Part shown: positions 7,971-14,767 of the stretch, in pieces
How positions within the stretch are numbered: position 1 is the stretch's first letter
Layout: each line of letters begins with the position of its first letter
From: an uncultured Collinsella sp.
GTDB taxonomy: Bacteria > Actinomycetota > Coriobacteriia > Coriobacteriales > Coriobacteriaceae
Assembly (NCBI GenBank): GCA_902464965.1
Contig: CABQLI010000028.1
Location: 1 to 24,755 of the forward strand
Direction of reading: 5' to 3'
DNA length: 24,755 nt
Program-made: the position numbers and the translations under genes
The notes under the pieces: model-generated
Databases searched by the model: none
Seen by the model: the letters and a program-made list of their open reading frames with translations, nothing else
Told to the model about the DNA's origin: nothing

Positions 7971-8933
7971 ATGTCCGAAACCGGTCTGCTGCCGGCATAT
8001 CTGATCGTCGGTACCGACGGAGTCAAGCGCGATCATGCCGTCTCGCGCATGAAGGCGCGTCTGGAAAAGACGGGCATGGTCGAGTTCAACCTCGACGAGC
8101 GCGACATGACCAAAGACCCCGATATCGAGTCGATTATCGGATCGCTCAACACCTTTCCCATGGGCAGCGAGTTTCGCCTGGTAATCCTTGACGGCTGTTC
8201 AAAGCTCGCCAAGGCGGTCTCGGAGCCGCTTGTCGAGTATTTGGCGAGTCCCAGCCCCACAACGGTCTGCCTCATCATTGCCGACTCGCTTGCCAAGAAC
8301 ACACGCCTGTATAAGGCGATCGCCAAGATCGATAAGAAGGCCGTGATCGATTGCTCCGGCACCAAGCGCTGGGAGCTACCGCGTCGCGTGCAGCAGATGG
8401 CGACGCAGCGCGGCAAGTTGATCTCGACGGCGGCCGCCGAGGAGCTCGTCTCGCGTTCGGGCGAGAACACTCGTATGCTCGATAACGACTTGGCTAAGCT
8501 TGCCCAGATGGTCGAGGCGCCCCAGATTGAGCTTGCCGACGTTGAGCGCTGGATTGTACGTACGGCCGAGGTTCAACCCTGGGACTTTCTCAATGCAGTC
8601 TCGGCACGTGACATGCGACGCTCGCTCGAGCTTTTCAATCTATTGCCCGCCAAGAGCTACGTGTGGACTTACACGTTGCTGTGCGGCCGCATCCGCGAGC
8701 TTATCGTCGCCAAGGCGCTCGATGCGCGCGGACAGGGCCGTGAGCTGGCCGCAACGCTCAAGCTCCAGTCCTGGCAGGTCAAGAATCACTTGACCTGGGC
8801 ACGTCGCTTTTCGATGGCAGAGCTCGTCGCGGCGCTCGAGGGGGCGGTCGATGTAGAGCTCGCGCTCAAGGGTTCGGCCGATTCTGAGGCCGCGCTTTTG
8901 CTCTGGATTACGAACATCTTGAGAAAATCGTGA
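7971..8933 (+). CDS. holA: DNA polymerase III delta subunit
   Basis: Delta opens the beta sliding clamp as part of the clamp-loader complex of the replicase. The 320 residues have the weakly conserved delta pattern: LPAYLIVGTDGVKRDHAVSRMKARL at the start (an AAA+ fold with no functional P-loop), then SLNTFPMGSEFRLVILDG and a C-terminal helical collar with LELFNLLPAKSYVWTYTLLCGRIRELIVAK and TWARRFSMAELVAALEGAVDVELALKG. ATG 7971 was preferred to upstream in-frame positions because GGGAGGGGAG lies just before it. The order comEC-holA-rpsT is common in Gram-positive bacteria and supports the assignment of this otherwise divergent protein. Confidence 0.9.
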   Translation: MSETGLLPAYLIVGTDGVKRDHAVSRMKARLEKTGMVEFNLDERDMTKDPDIESIIGSLNTFPMGSEFRLVILDGCSKLAKAVSEPLVEYLASPSPTTVCLIIADSLAKNTRLYKAIAKIDKKAVIDCSGTKRWELPRRVQQMATQRGKLISTAAAEELVSRSGENTRMLDNDLAKLAQMVEAPQIELADVERWIVRTAEVQPWDFLNAVSARDMRRSLELFNLLPAKSYVWTYTLLCGRIRELIVAKALDARGQGRELAATLKLQSWQVKNHLTWARRFSMAELVAALEGAVDVELALKGSADSEAALLLWITNILRKS

Positions 8934-8982
8934 TGATACCTGCCTATTTGACAAATTCGTTCTATCCCTTTGAGGGGGAGCG

Positions 8983-8991
8983 TGCTATAGT
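8983..8991 (+). promoter_or_regulatory. Extended -10 promoter for rpsT
   Basis: TGC (8983-8985) plus TATAGT (8986-8991) makes an extended -10. No -35 lies at normal spacing; a consensus TTGACA at 8948-8953 is 32 bases away, too far to pair with it. Transcription would begin near 8998, giving a leader of about 69 bases. Confidence 0.6.
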
Positions 8992-9001
8992 AGGCGCTTG
9001 C

Positions 9002-9039
9002 ATGACCTCACCGTGTCTCAGAGGTGTCATACATTTTTT
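9002..9039 (+). promoter_or_regulatory. Leader hairpin followed by T-run before rpsT
   Basis: ATGAC (9002-9006) pairs with GTCAT (9026-9030) and ACC (9010-9012) with GGT (9023-9025), leaving a three-base bulge and a ten-base loop. TTTTTT follows at 9034-9039. The layout resembles a weak attenuator, or a protein-binding leader for S20 feedback. Function is inferred; the pairing is visible. Confidence 0.4.
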
Positions 9040-9066
9040 GCAAGGAACTCGAAAGGAACTCCAGAA

Positions 9067-9333
9067 GTGGCAAACATCAAGTCTCAGAAGAAGCGTATCC
9101 GCACCAATGAGGCAGCTCGCATGCGTAACAAGGCTGTCAAGTCCGAGCTCAAGACGCTGACCAAGCACGTCCAGTCCGCCGTCGCCGAGGGCGACGCCGA
9201 GAAGGCCCAGGCTGCCCTCAAGACCGTCACCAAGCGTCTCGACATGGCTGCCGCCAAGCATGTTATCCACAAGAACCAGGCTTCCAACCGCAAGTCCGGT
9301 CTTGCCAAGCTCGTGAACAGCATCAACGCTTAA
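9067..9333 (+). CDS. rpsT: 30S ribosomal protein S20
   Basis: S20 binds 16S rRNA early in 30S assembly. The 88 residues are all-helical and very rich in Lys, Arg and Ala, beginning ANIKSQKKRIRTNEAARMRNKAVKSELKT and ending NRKSGLAKLVNSINA, which is the family pattern in full length. The GTG start at 9067 has AAAGGA (9052-9057) 9 bases upstream. An identical 9-base copy of that region (AAGGAACTC at 9042-9050 and 9053-9061) creates a second, more distant ribosome-site-like sequence. In-frame codons upstream of 9067 lie in the leader and do not resemble S20. The non-ATG start recalls E. coli rpsT (UUG start), where start-codon weakness is part of autoregulation. It is a single-gene transcript, bracketed by promoter and terminator. 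Confidence 0.96.
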   Translation: MANIKSQKKRIRTNEAARMRNKAVKSELKTLTKHVQSAVAEGDAEKAQAALKTVTKRLDMAAAKHVIHKNQASNRKSGLAKLVNSINA

Positions 9334-9367
9334 GTTGTAAATTTCACACCACACAGATTACGCGCAT

Positions 9368-9404
9368 AAATGGAGCCTGTTTTATGGAACAGGCTCCATT
9401 TTTT
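9368..9404 (+). terminator. Rho-independent terminator after rpsT
   Basis: A perfect 12-base-pair stem (ATGGAGCCTGTT, 9370-9381, with 9388-9399) closes a six-base loop and is followed by TTTTTT (9399-9404), with AAA on the 5' side. It separates rpsT from lepA; the lepA -10 lies only 12 bases further on. Confidence 0.95.
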
Positions 9405-9405
9405 G

Positions 9406-9422
9406 TACCGCTCGGGTAAGAT
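9406..9422 (+). promoter_or_regulatory. Promoter of lepA, probably giving leaderless mRNA
   Basis: ACCGCTCGGG leads into TAAGAT (9417-9422). Seven bases separate this -10 from the lepA ATG at 9430, which is where transcription should start. No ribosome site is present before the ATG. The 12-base block ACCGCTCGGGTA is shared with the dnaJ1 promoter at 13525-13536. Confidence 0.6.
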
Positions 9423-9429
9423 AGTCCGC

Positions 9430-11241
9430 ATGAATACTTCAATTGACATTTCCCACATCCGCAACTTCTCGATTGTTGCGCACATCGACCATGGCAAGTC
9501 CACGATCAGTGACCGCATTCTCGAGCTCACCCATACCGTCGACGAGCGCGACATGGAGTCGCAGCTGCTCGACACCATGGATATCGAGCGCGAGCGCGGC
9601 ATCACGATCAAGTCCAATGCCGTTCGCGTGTCCTATGACGCCGACGATGGCGAGACGTATCAGTTCAATCTGATCGATACGCCGGGCCACGTGGACTTTA
9701 CCTATGAGGTCTCGCGCTCGCTGGCAGCCTGTGAGGGCGCGGTGCTCGTTGTCGACGCCACACAGGGCGTCGAGGCACAGACCGTCTCCAACGCGACGCT
9801 TGCCATGAACGCCAATCTGGACATTGTGCCGGCCATCAACAAGATCGACCTGCCCTCGGCTTATCCCGACGAGGTTAAGACCGAGATCGAGGATGACCTG
9901 GCGATCCCTGCCGATGATGCCGTGTGTGTCTCGGGCAAGACCGGCGAGGGCATCCACGATCTGCTGGAGTCCATTGTCTTTTTGATCTCTCCGCCCAAGG
10001 GCGATGCGAACGCGCCGCTCAAGGCACTCATTCTGGATTCATACTTCGACGAGTATCGTGGCGTCGTCGCCACGGTGCGCGTCTTTGACGGCTCCATCAA
10101 AAAGGGCGATACCCTGCGCATGATGCAGGCAAAGGGCGACTTTTTGGTCGATGGCGTGGGCGTCAAGCGTCCCGCCGAGACCCCGGTCGACGCGCTGACG
10201 GTCGGCGAGGTCGGATACGTGGTCACGGGCCTGAAGGACCCCGAGGCCGTTCGCGTGGGCGATACCCTCACGTGGGCGTCGAATCCCTGCCCCGAGCCGC
10301 TTCCCGGCTACCGCGAGGCCAAGCCCATGGTCTATACGGGCCTGTTCCCGATCGATAACAAGGACTACGAGAACCTGCGTGACGCGCTCGATAAACTGCA
10401 CGTCAACGACCCGTCGTTGGTGTGGGAGCCCGAGACCTCGGTGGCGCTCGGCTTTGGTTTCCGCGTGGGCTTCTTGGGCCTGCTGCATATGGAGGTCGTC
10501 AAGGAGCGCCTAGAGCGCGAGTTTAACCTGGACCTTATTGCCACGAGTCCCTCGGTCGACTATCACGTCTACAAGACCGACGGCGAAATGATCGATGTCC
10601 GCAGCCCGCAGGACCTTCCCGAGGCCACGCGCATCGAGCGTATCGAGGAACCCTACCTCAAGGCCAAGATTATCTGCCCGCCCGAGTATACGGGTGCCGT
10701 CATGCAGCTCGCCATCGAGCACCGCGGCATTACTACCGACATGATCCATCTCACGAGCAAGTCGGTTGAGATGCGCTTCGATATGCCGCTTGCCGAGCTC
10801 ATCTTGGACTTCTTTGACCAGCTCAAGAGTCGCACCAAGGGGTATGCCTCGCTCGACTACGAGTTCAACGAGTATCGTCCCTCCGAGCTCGTTAAGCTCG
10901 ATATCCTGCTTTCGGGCGACGAGGTGGACGCGCTGTCGTTTATCGTCCACAAGGACAAGGCCTACGGTCTTGCCCGCGGCCTATGCGACAAGCTCAAGGA
11001 GATTATTCCGCGTCAGCTGTTCGAGGTGCCCATCCAGGGTGCCATCGGCAACAAGATCATTGCCCGCTCCACCGTTAAGGCGCGCCGTAAGGACGTTTTG
11101 GCCAAGTGTTACGGCGGCGATATCTCGCGTAAGCGCAAGCTGCTCGAGAAGCAGAAAGAGGGCAAGAAGCGCATGAAGGCCATCGGCTCGGTCGAGGTCC
11201 CGCAGGAGGCCTTTATGGCGATCCTCAAGGTGGACGAGTAG
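9430..11241 (+). CDS. lepA: Elongation factor 4 (LepA), ribosome back-translocating GTPase
   Basis: A translational GTPase related to EF-G, associated with the membrane or cytosol, that affects stalled ribosomes and 30S assembly. The 603 residues are full length. GTPase motifs are AHIDHGKST (17-25), DTPGH (83-87, His87 being the catalytic-type His) and NKID (137-140). The LepA-specific C-terminal domain is recognisable near the end (GGDISRKRKLLEKQKEGKKRMK). The frame is open upstream to 9370, but that part encodes the rpsT terminator. ATG 9430 gives the family start (MN..IDISHIRNFSIVAHIDHGKST). There is no Shine-Dalgarno sequence and the -10 box lies 7 bases upstream, so translation is probably leaderless. 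The dus gene starts 4 bases after the stop. Confidence 0.96.
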   Translation: MNTSIDISHIRNFSIVAHIDHGKSTISDRILELTHTVDERDMESQLLDTMDIERERGITIKSNAVRVSYDADDGETYQFNLIDTPGHVDFTYEVSRSLAACEGAVLVVDATQGVEAQTVSNATLAMNANLDIVPAINKIDLPSAYPDEVKTEIEDDLAIPADDAVCVSGKTGEGIHDLLESIVFLISPPKGDANAPLKALILDSYFDEYRGVVATVRVFDGSIKKGDTLRMMQAKGDFLVDGVGVKRPAETPVDALTVGEVGYVVTGLKDPEAVRVGDTLTWASNPCPEPLPGYREAKPMVYTGLFPIDNKDYENLRDALDKLHVNDPSLVWEPETSVALGFGFRVGFLGLLHMEVVKERLEREFNLDLIATSPSVDYHVYKTDGEMIDVRSPQDLPEATRIERIEEPYLKAKIICPPEYTGAVMQLAIEHRGITTDMIHLTSKSVEMRFDMPLAELILDFFDQLKSRTKGYASLDYEFNEYRPSELVKLDILLSGDEVDALSFIVHKDKAYGLARGLCDKLKEIIPRQLFEVPIQGAIGNKIIARSTVKARRKDVLAKCYGGDISRKRKLLEKQKEGKKRMKAIGSVEVPQEAFMAILKVDE

Positions 11242-11245
11242 GTCT

Positions 11246-12289
11246 ATGGCGCTTTCCGAATACAGCAAGCGGCTGCTGGGCGCCTATGCCGAGCAGCCGT
11301 TCCTTATGGCTCCCATGGCGGGCGTGACCGACCCTGCCTACCGCATCATGTGCCGCCGCCGCGGTGCCAACCTTGCCTACAGCGAGATGGTGAGCGTGGC
11401 GGGCCTTGCCTATGCCAGCAACAAGACCTGGCGCCTGGTGCTACCGGCCGACGAGGAGCAGCAGATTTGCGTGCAGCTCTTTGGCTCCAAGCCCGATCAG
11501 TTTGCGAGCGCCGTCGCCGCCGTCGAGGAGCGTGTGGGCGATCGCCTGTCGCTCATCGATATCAATATGGCATGCCCCGCCCGCAAGGTTGTTACCAAGG
11601 GCGAGGGCTCGGCGCTCATGCGCGCGCCCGATTTGGCGGAGAAGATTGTCGAGGCGGCGGTGGGCGCGGCGCATGTGCCCGTGACCGTAAAGATCCGCAA
11701 GGGTTTTTATGCCGAGGACCGTAATGCCGCGACGTTTGCCCAGATGCTCGAAGGCGCCGGTGCCGCCGCAGTCGCCGTGCATGGTCGTTGCGCCACGCAG
11801 CTCTACACGGGCCAGTCCGATTGGTCGGTCGTCGATGAGGTGGCCGACGCCGTCGAGATTCCCGTTATCGGTTCGGGCGATGTGTTCTCGGCCGAGGACG
11901 CTGCTGAGCATCTGCAAGGCTCGAGTGCCAGCGCGGTGTTTATCGCGCGCGGCATCTACGGTAATCCGTGGGTGTTCGGTGATGCTCGCGCCCTTGCGCT
12001 CGATGGCACGCCGGTGCCGGCGCGCAGCTCCGTCGAGCGCCTAGACGCCCTGCGTGAGCACCTAACGCTGACGCATGAGCTCCTGCCGCTCATGTCGCGT
12101 GCCCGCACGTACGCAAGCTGGTACTTAAAAGGCATGCCCCATGCTGCCGCTTGGCGTGCCCATGTGGTGCGCTGTTCCACATACGAGGAGTTTATGGCGC
12201 TGGTCGATGAGATCGAGCGCGATGTGGTGGCCTGCGAGGCTGCCCTTGCCGCCGGCGAATCGGTGCCACCTCATCCGCTGGAGGCTTAA
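11246..12289 (+). CDS. dusB: tRNA-dihydrouridine synthase, DusB-like
   Basis: FMN- and NADPH-dependent enzyme that reduces specific uridines in tRNA to dihydrouridine; cytoplasmic. The 347 residues show the family signatures: LMAPMAGVTDPAYR near the N-terminus (FMN binding), VQLFGSKPDQF, DINMACPARKVVTKGEGSALM with catalytic Cys110, VTVKIRKG, VHGRCATQLYTGQSDW and IGSGDVFS, then a C-terminal helical RNA-binding region (ARTYASWYLKGMPHA). It is closest in pattern to the DusB/Dus1 bacterial group, but which uridine it modifies cannot be told from sequence. ATG 11246 lies 4 bases after lepA, so it is probably cotranscribed. The gene ends 2 bases before hemW. Confidence 0.92.
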   Translation: MALSEYSKRLLGAYAEQPFLMAPMAGVTDPAYRIMCRRRGANLAYSEMVSVAGLAYASNKTWRLVLPADEEQQICVQLFGSKPDQFASAVAAVEERVGDRLSLIDINMACPARKVVTKGEGSALMRAPDLAEKIVEAAVGAAHVPVTVKIRKGFYAEDRNAATFAQMLEGAGAAAVAVHGRCATQLYTGQSDWSVVDEVADAVEIPVIGSGDVFSAEDAAEHLQGSSASAVFIARGIYGNPWVFGDARALALDGTPVPARSSVERLDALREHLTLTHELLPLMSRARTYASWYLKGMPHAAAWRAHVVRCSTYEEFMALVDEIERDVVACEAALAAGESVPPHPLEA

Positions 12290-12291
12290 GG

Positions 12292-13524
12292 GTGGCCGTT
12301 ACCGCGCTGTATGCGCACGTGCCGTTCTGTGCCCAAAAGTGCCGCTACTGCGACTTTGATTCGCGCAGTTTTGCTCCGTGCGATCTGACCGCTGCGCTCG
12401 ATGCCTATTTTGAGCAGTTGTTCGCGCGCCTCGATGCTTTTGGCAAAGCTGGGGCCCTTGACCAGATCCGCACCGTCTATGTTGGCGGCGGTACGCCGTC
12501 GCTGGCGGGGGAGCGCTTGGTGGAGCTGGCGCGGCGTATTCGTGCGTCGTGCGCCCCCGTTGAGTTTACCTGCGAGGCTAATCCTGAGTCGCTGACCGCC
12601 GAGCTTGCCGCTGCGCTTGCCAAGGTTGGTGTCACACGCGTCTCTCTGGGCGTGCAAACGCTCGATAACACCGAACTTACCGCCATCGGCCGTATTCACG
12701 ATGCCGATCGGGCGCTCGCTGCCATCGCAACGGTCAAGGACGCTGGGCTTGACGTGTCGTGCGACCTTATGTGCGGACTTCCCGGGCAGACCGCAGCGAG
12801 TTGGAAGCGCACGCTCGAGGGCGTGCTGGCGGCGGCTCCGCACCATGTGTCGGTTTACCCGCTCACGCTCGAGGAGGGGACGCCCCTCTATCGCATGGCG
12901 TGCCGCGACGAGTCGCTCGAGCCTGATGAGGATTTTCAGGCCGCCTGCATGGACACGGCGCGTGGGCGTCTGGGTGCGGCCGGCTATCACCCGTATGAGG
13001 TGGCGAGCTACGCGCTCGACGGCCATGAGTGCGCCCATAACATTGCCTATTGGACCGGTCAGGGCTATCTGGGCCTGGGTCGTTCTGCCGCCGGAATGCT
13101 CGATGCTGAGGATTTCGACCGCCTTGCAGGTTTGTTCCCCGGTGTGACTTCTCGAGGCGATGCGCACCGCGTGCGTCTGGTGCAACGTGACGATGACGCG
13201 ACGGCGTTCGAGGCCGAATACCTGTCGCAGCGTGAGGCTGCGGCCGAAGACCTGATGCTCGCTTGTCGCATGACGCGCGGTGTTGGGCCCGACCTGTTGG
13301 TTCGCGCGGCCTGCGTCATCCCAACGGGCGAGCTGTCAGCTGCCTGCGATCGCGCGCTCGAATTGGGTCTTGCCACGTGGGTGCCCGATGGCGTCGAGGG
13401 ATATGCGGCGCGTATCGCCCCGAAAGACGTTATCGCAGGTCGCGCCCACGCCCGTTTGGTGCCCACCCACTTGGGCTGGCTCGATGGAAATGTTCTGTTC
13501 GAGCTGTTTTGGGGTCTAGCATAG
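12292..13524 (+). CDS. hemW: Radical SAM protein HemW (heme chaperone, formerly HemN-like)
   Basis: HemW proteins resemble coproporphyrinogen dehydrogenase but are thought to bind and deliver heme. The 410 residues start with a radical SAM cluster motif, Cys13-x3-Cys17-x2-Cys20, followed by DF, which marks HemW rather than HemN (CxxxCxxCxC). YVGGGTPS, FTCEANPES, RVSLGVQTLD and DLMCGLPGQT follow in the barrel, and HNIAYW at 249-254 matches the HNxxYW motif linked to heme binding. The C-terminal HemN/W domain is present. GTG 12292 begins 2 bases after the dus stop and gives the expected short N-terminus (YAHVPFCAQKC). Whether the host makes heme cannot be judged here. No hrcA-grpE-dnaK cluster follows, unlike in many Firmicutes. 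Confidence 0.93.
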   Translation: MAVTALYAHVPFCAQKCRYCDFDSRSFAPCDLTAALDAYFEQLFARLDAFGKAGALDQIRTVYVGGGTPSLAGERLVELARRIRASCAPVEFTCEANPESLTAELAAALAKVGVTRVSLGVQTLDNTELTAIGRIHDADRALAAIATVKDAGLDVSCDLMCGLPGQTAASWKRTLEGVLAAAPHHVSVYPLTLEEGTPLYRMACRDESLEPDEDFQAACMDTARGRLGAAGYHPYEVASYALDGHECAHNIAYWTGQGYLGLGRSAAGMLDAEDFDRLAGLFPGVTSRGDAHRVRLVQRDDDATAFEAEYLSQREAAAEDLMLACRMTRGVGPDLLVRAACVIPTGELSAACDRALELGLATWVPDGVEGYAARIAPKDVIAGRAHARLVPTHLGWLDGNVLFELFWGLA

Positions 13525-13540
13525 ACCGCTCGGGTAGAAT
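13513..13540 (+). promoter_or_regulatory. dnaJ1 promoter with overlapping palindrome
   Basis: TAGAAT (13535-13540) is preceded by ACCGCTCGGG. GGTCTA-gca-TAGACC (13513-13527) is a perfect 15-base inverted repeat sitting where the -35 would be and including the hemW stop codon. A repressor bound there could block RNA polymerase. No CIRCE or HAIR heat-shock operator was seen. Confidence 0.5.
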
Positions 13541-13582
13541 TACCGCAAGATATACGCTGCTTTGAGCAGGAGGTTGCCGCGC

Positions 13583-14686
13583 ATGGCGACGATGAACGAA
13601 AAAGATTACTACGAGATTCTCGGTGTCTCTAAGGACGCCACCTCGCGTGATATTCAAAAGGCCTTCCAGCAGAAGGCCCGCAAGCTCCATCCGGACGTCA
13701 ACAAAGAGCCGGGTGCCGAGGAAAAGTTCAAAGAGGTTTCCGAGGCCTACGCTGTGCTTTCGGACGAGCAGAAGCGCGCACGCTATGACGCCATGCGCTC
13801 GGGCAACCCCTTTGCCGGTGCACCTTCGGCCTCGCCCTACGGTGGCGGCTATGCCGGCGGCGCTGCCTATGGCAATCCCTTTGAGGGCGGTTTTCCCTTT
13901 GGCGGCGCTTGGGGCCAGCCGCGGCGCGGGCGGGCAGCCTACAATCCCGAAAGCGGTGCCAACGTGGTCGTTGACATCAAGCTCGATGCCAAGGAGGCCA
14001 AGGGCGGTGCCCGCAAAACCGTTCGCTACACGCGATTCGATACGTGCGGACATTGCGGCGGCTCGGGCTCTGTCTCCTCCGAGCATGCCCATACCTGCCC
14101 AAGCTGCGGCGGACGCGGCCATATCGATGTGGACCTGTCCTTTCTGTTTGGTGCCGGCACGTTTCAGTCAGTTTGTCCCGAGTGCGGCGGCTCGGGCAAG
14201 GTCGTAGCCGATCCGTGCCCCGATTGCGGCGGCAGCGGTCGTACCCGCGTGACCTCCGAGCAAACGATTGAGTTTCCTGCCGGCACGCACGACGGCGACG
14301 AGGTTCGCATTAGCGGCATGGGCCACGCCGGTACCAATGGAGCCACGGGTGGTGACCTGGTCGGTCGCGCCCATGTTGAGGCCGAGCGCCTGGAGGGTAA
14401 AGCCCGTACCGGCTTTTACCTGATGGGCATCGTGGCGCCGTTTTTGGTGCTGTCGGCCATCTCGGGCGTGTTCTCGGCCTTTGCCGTGATGTGTTTTGTC
14501 CCGTTTGCCATGGGCCTGTTCATGGTGCTTTCGGACGGTGTGCTTCATCGCAGCCTGCTGTGGTGGAAGCGCGGCGCGATGCAGTTTGCCAACGGTTTTG
14601 CCAACGGCTTCATGTTCGCGCTCGTGTCGGTTTGGTTTGCGAGCTGCTCGCAACGGGCCATGCTTTCGCCGTACCAAATGCAATAA
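13583..14686 (+). CDS. DnaJ-like co-chaperone with C-terminal membrane helices (CTD-II missing)
   Basis: The 367-residue protein starts with a J domain (about 8-75) carrying the HPD motif at 36-38, which activates DnaK-type ATPases. A Gly/Phe/Tyr-rich linker (about 76-120) follows, then the first part of CTD-I and a complete zinc finger with four CxxCxGxG repeats (CGHCGGSG, CPSCGGRG, CPECGGSG, CPDCGGSG). CTD-I closes with IEFPAGTHDGDEVRISGMGHAG. Where normal DnaJ continues into CTD-II and the dimerisation helix, this protein switches to hydrophobic sequence: 278-316, long enough for two membrane helices, and a third candidate at 333-354. ATG 13583 has AGGAGG 9 bases upstream. It is probably an inner-membrane-tethered J protein. 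The domain reading is firm; function and topology are inference. Confidence 0.88.
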   Translation: MATMNEKDYYEILGVSKDATSRDIQKAFQQKARKLHPDVNKEPGAEEKFKEVSEAYAVLSDEQKRARYDAMRSGNPFAGAPSASPYGGGYAGGAAYGNPFEGGFPFGGAWGQPRRGRAAYNPESGANVVVDIKLDAKEAKGGARKTVRYTRFDTCGHCGGSGSVSSEHAHTCPSCGGRGHIDVDLSFLFGAGTFQSVCPECGGSGKVVADPCPDCGGSGRTRVTSEQTIEFPAGTHDGDEVRISGMGHAGTNGATGGDLVGRAHVEAERLEGKARTGFYLMGIVAPFLVLSAISGVFSAFAVMCFVPFAMGLFMVLSDGVLHRSLLWWKRGAMQFANGFANGFMFALVSVWFASCSQRAMLSPYQMQ

Positions 14687-14700
14687 CATCAAACCCTCTG

Positions 14701-14728
14701 TTTGCGGTCGGCCCAGCTTGGGTATAGG
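14701..14728 (+). promoter_or_regulatory. Possible promoter of the second dnaJ
   Basis: TTTGCG (14701-14706) and TATAGG (14723-14728) lie 16 bases apart, and CTTGGG directly precedes the -10, as in the lepA and dnaJ1 promoters. The match is modest; read-through from the first dnaJ is equally possible, since no terminator lies between them. Confidence 0.4.
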
Positions 14729-14767
14729 ACGCACTGTGACAATAATGAAAGACGGAAGGATTCGGTC

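Noticed and set aside
8948..8953. Consensus TTGACA as the -35 of rpsT
   Set aside because: The gap to TATAGT is 32 bases, and no -10-like hexamer occurs at 16-18 bases from TTGACA.
13525..13582. Heat-shock operators (CIRCE or HAIR) before the dnaJ genes
   Set aside because: No match to TTAGCACTC-N9-GAGTGCTAA or CTTGAGT-N7-ACTCAAG was visible in either dnaJ upstream region.
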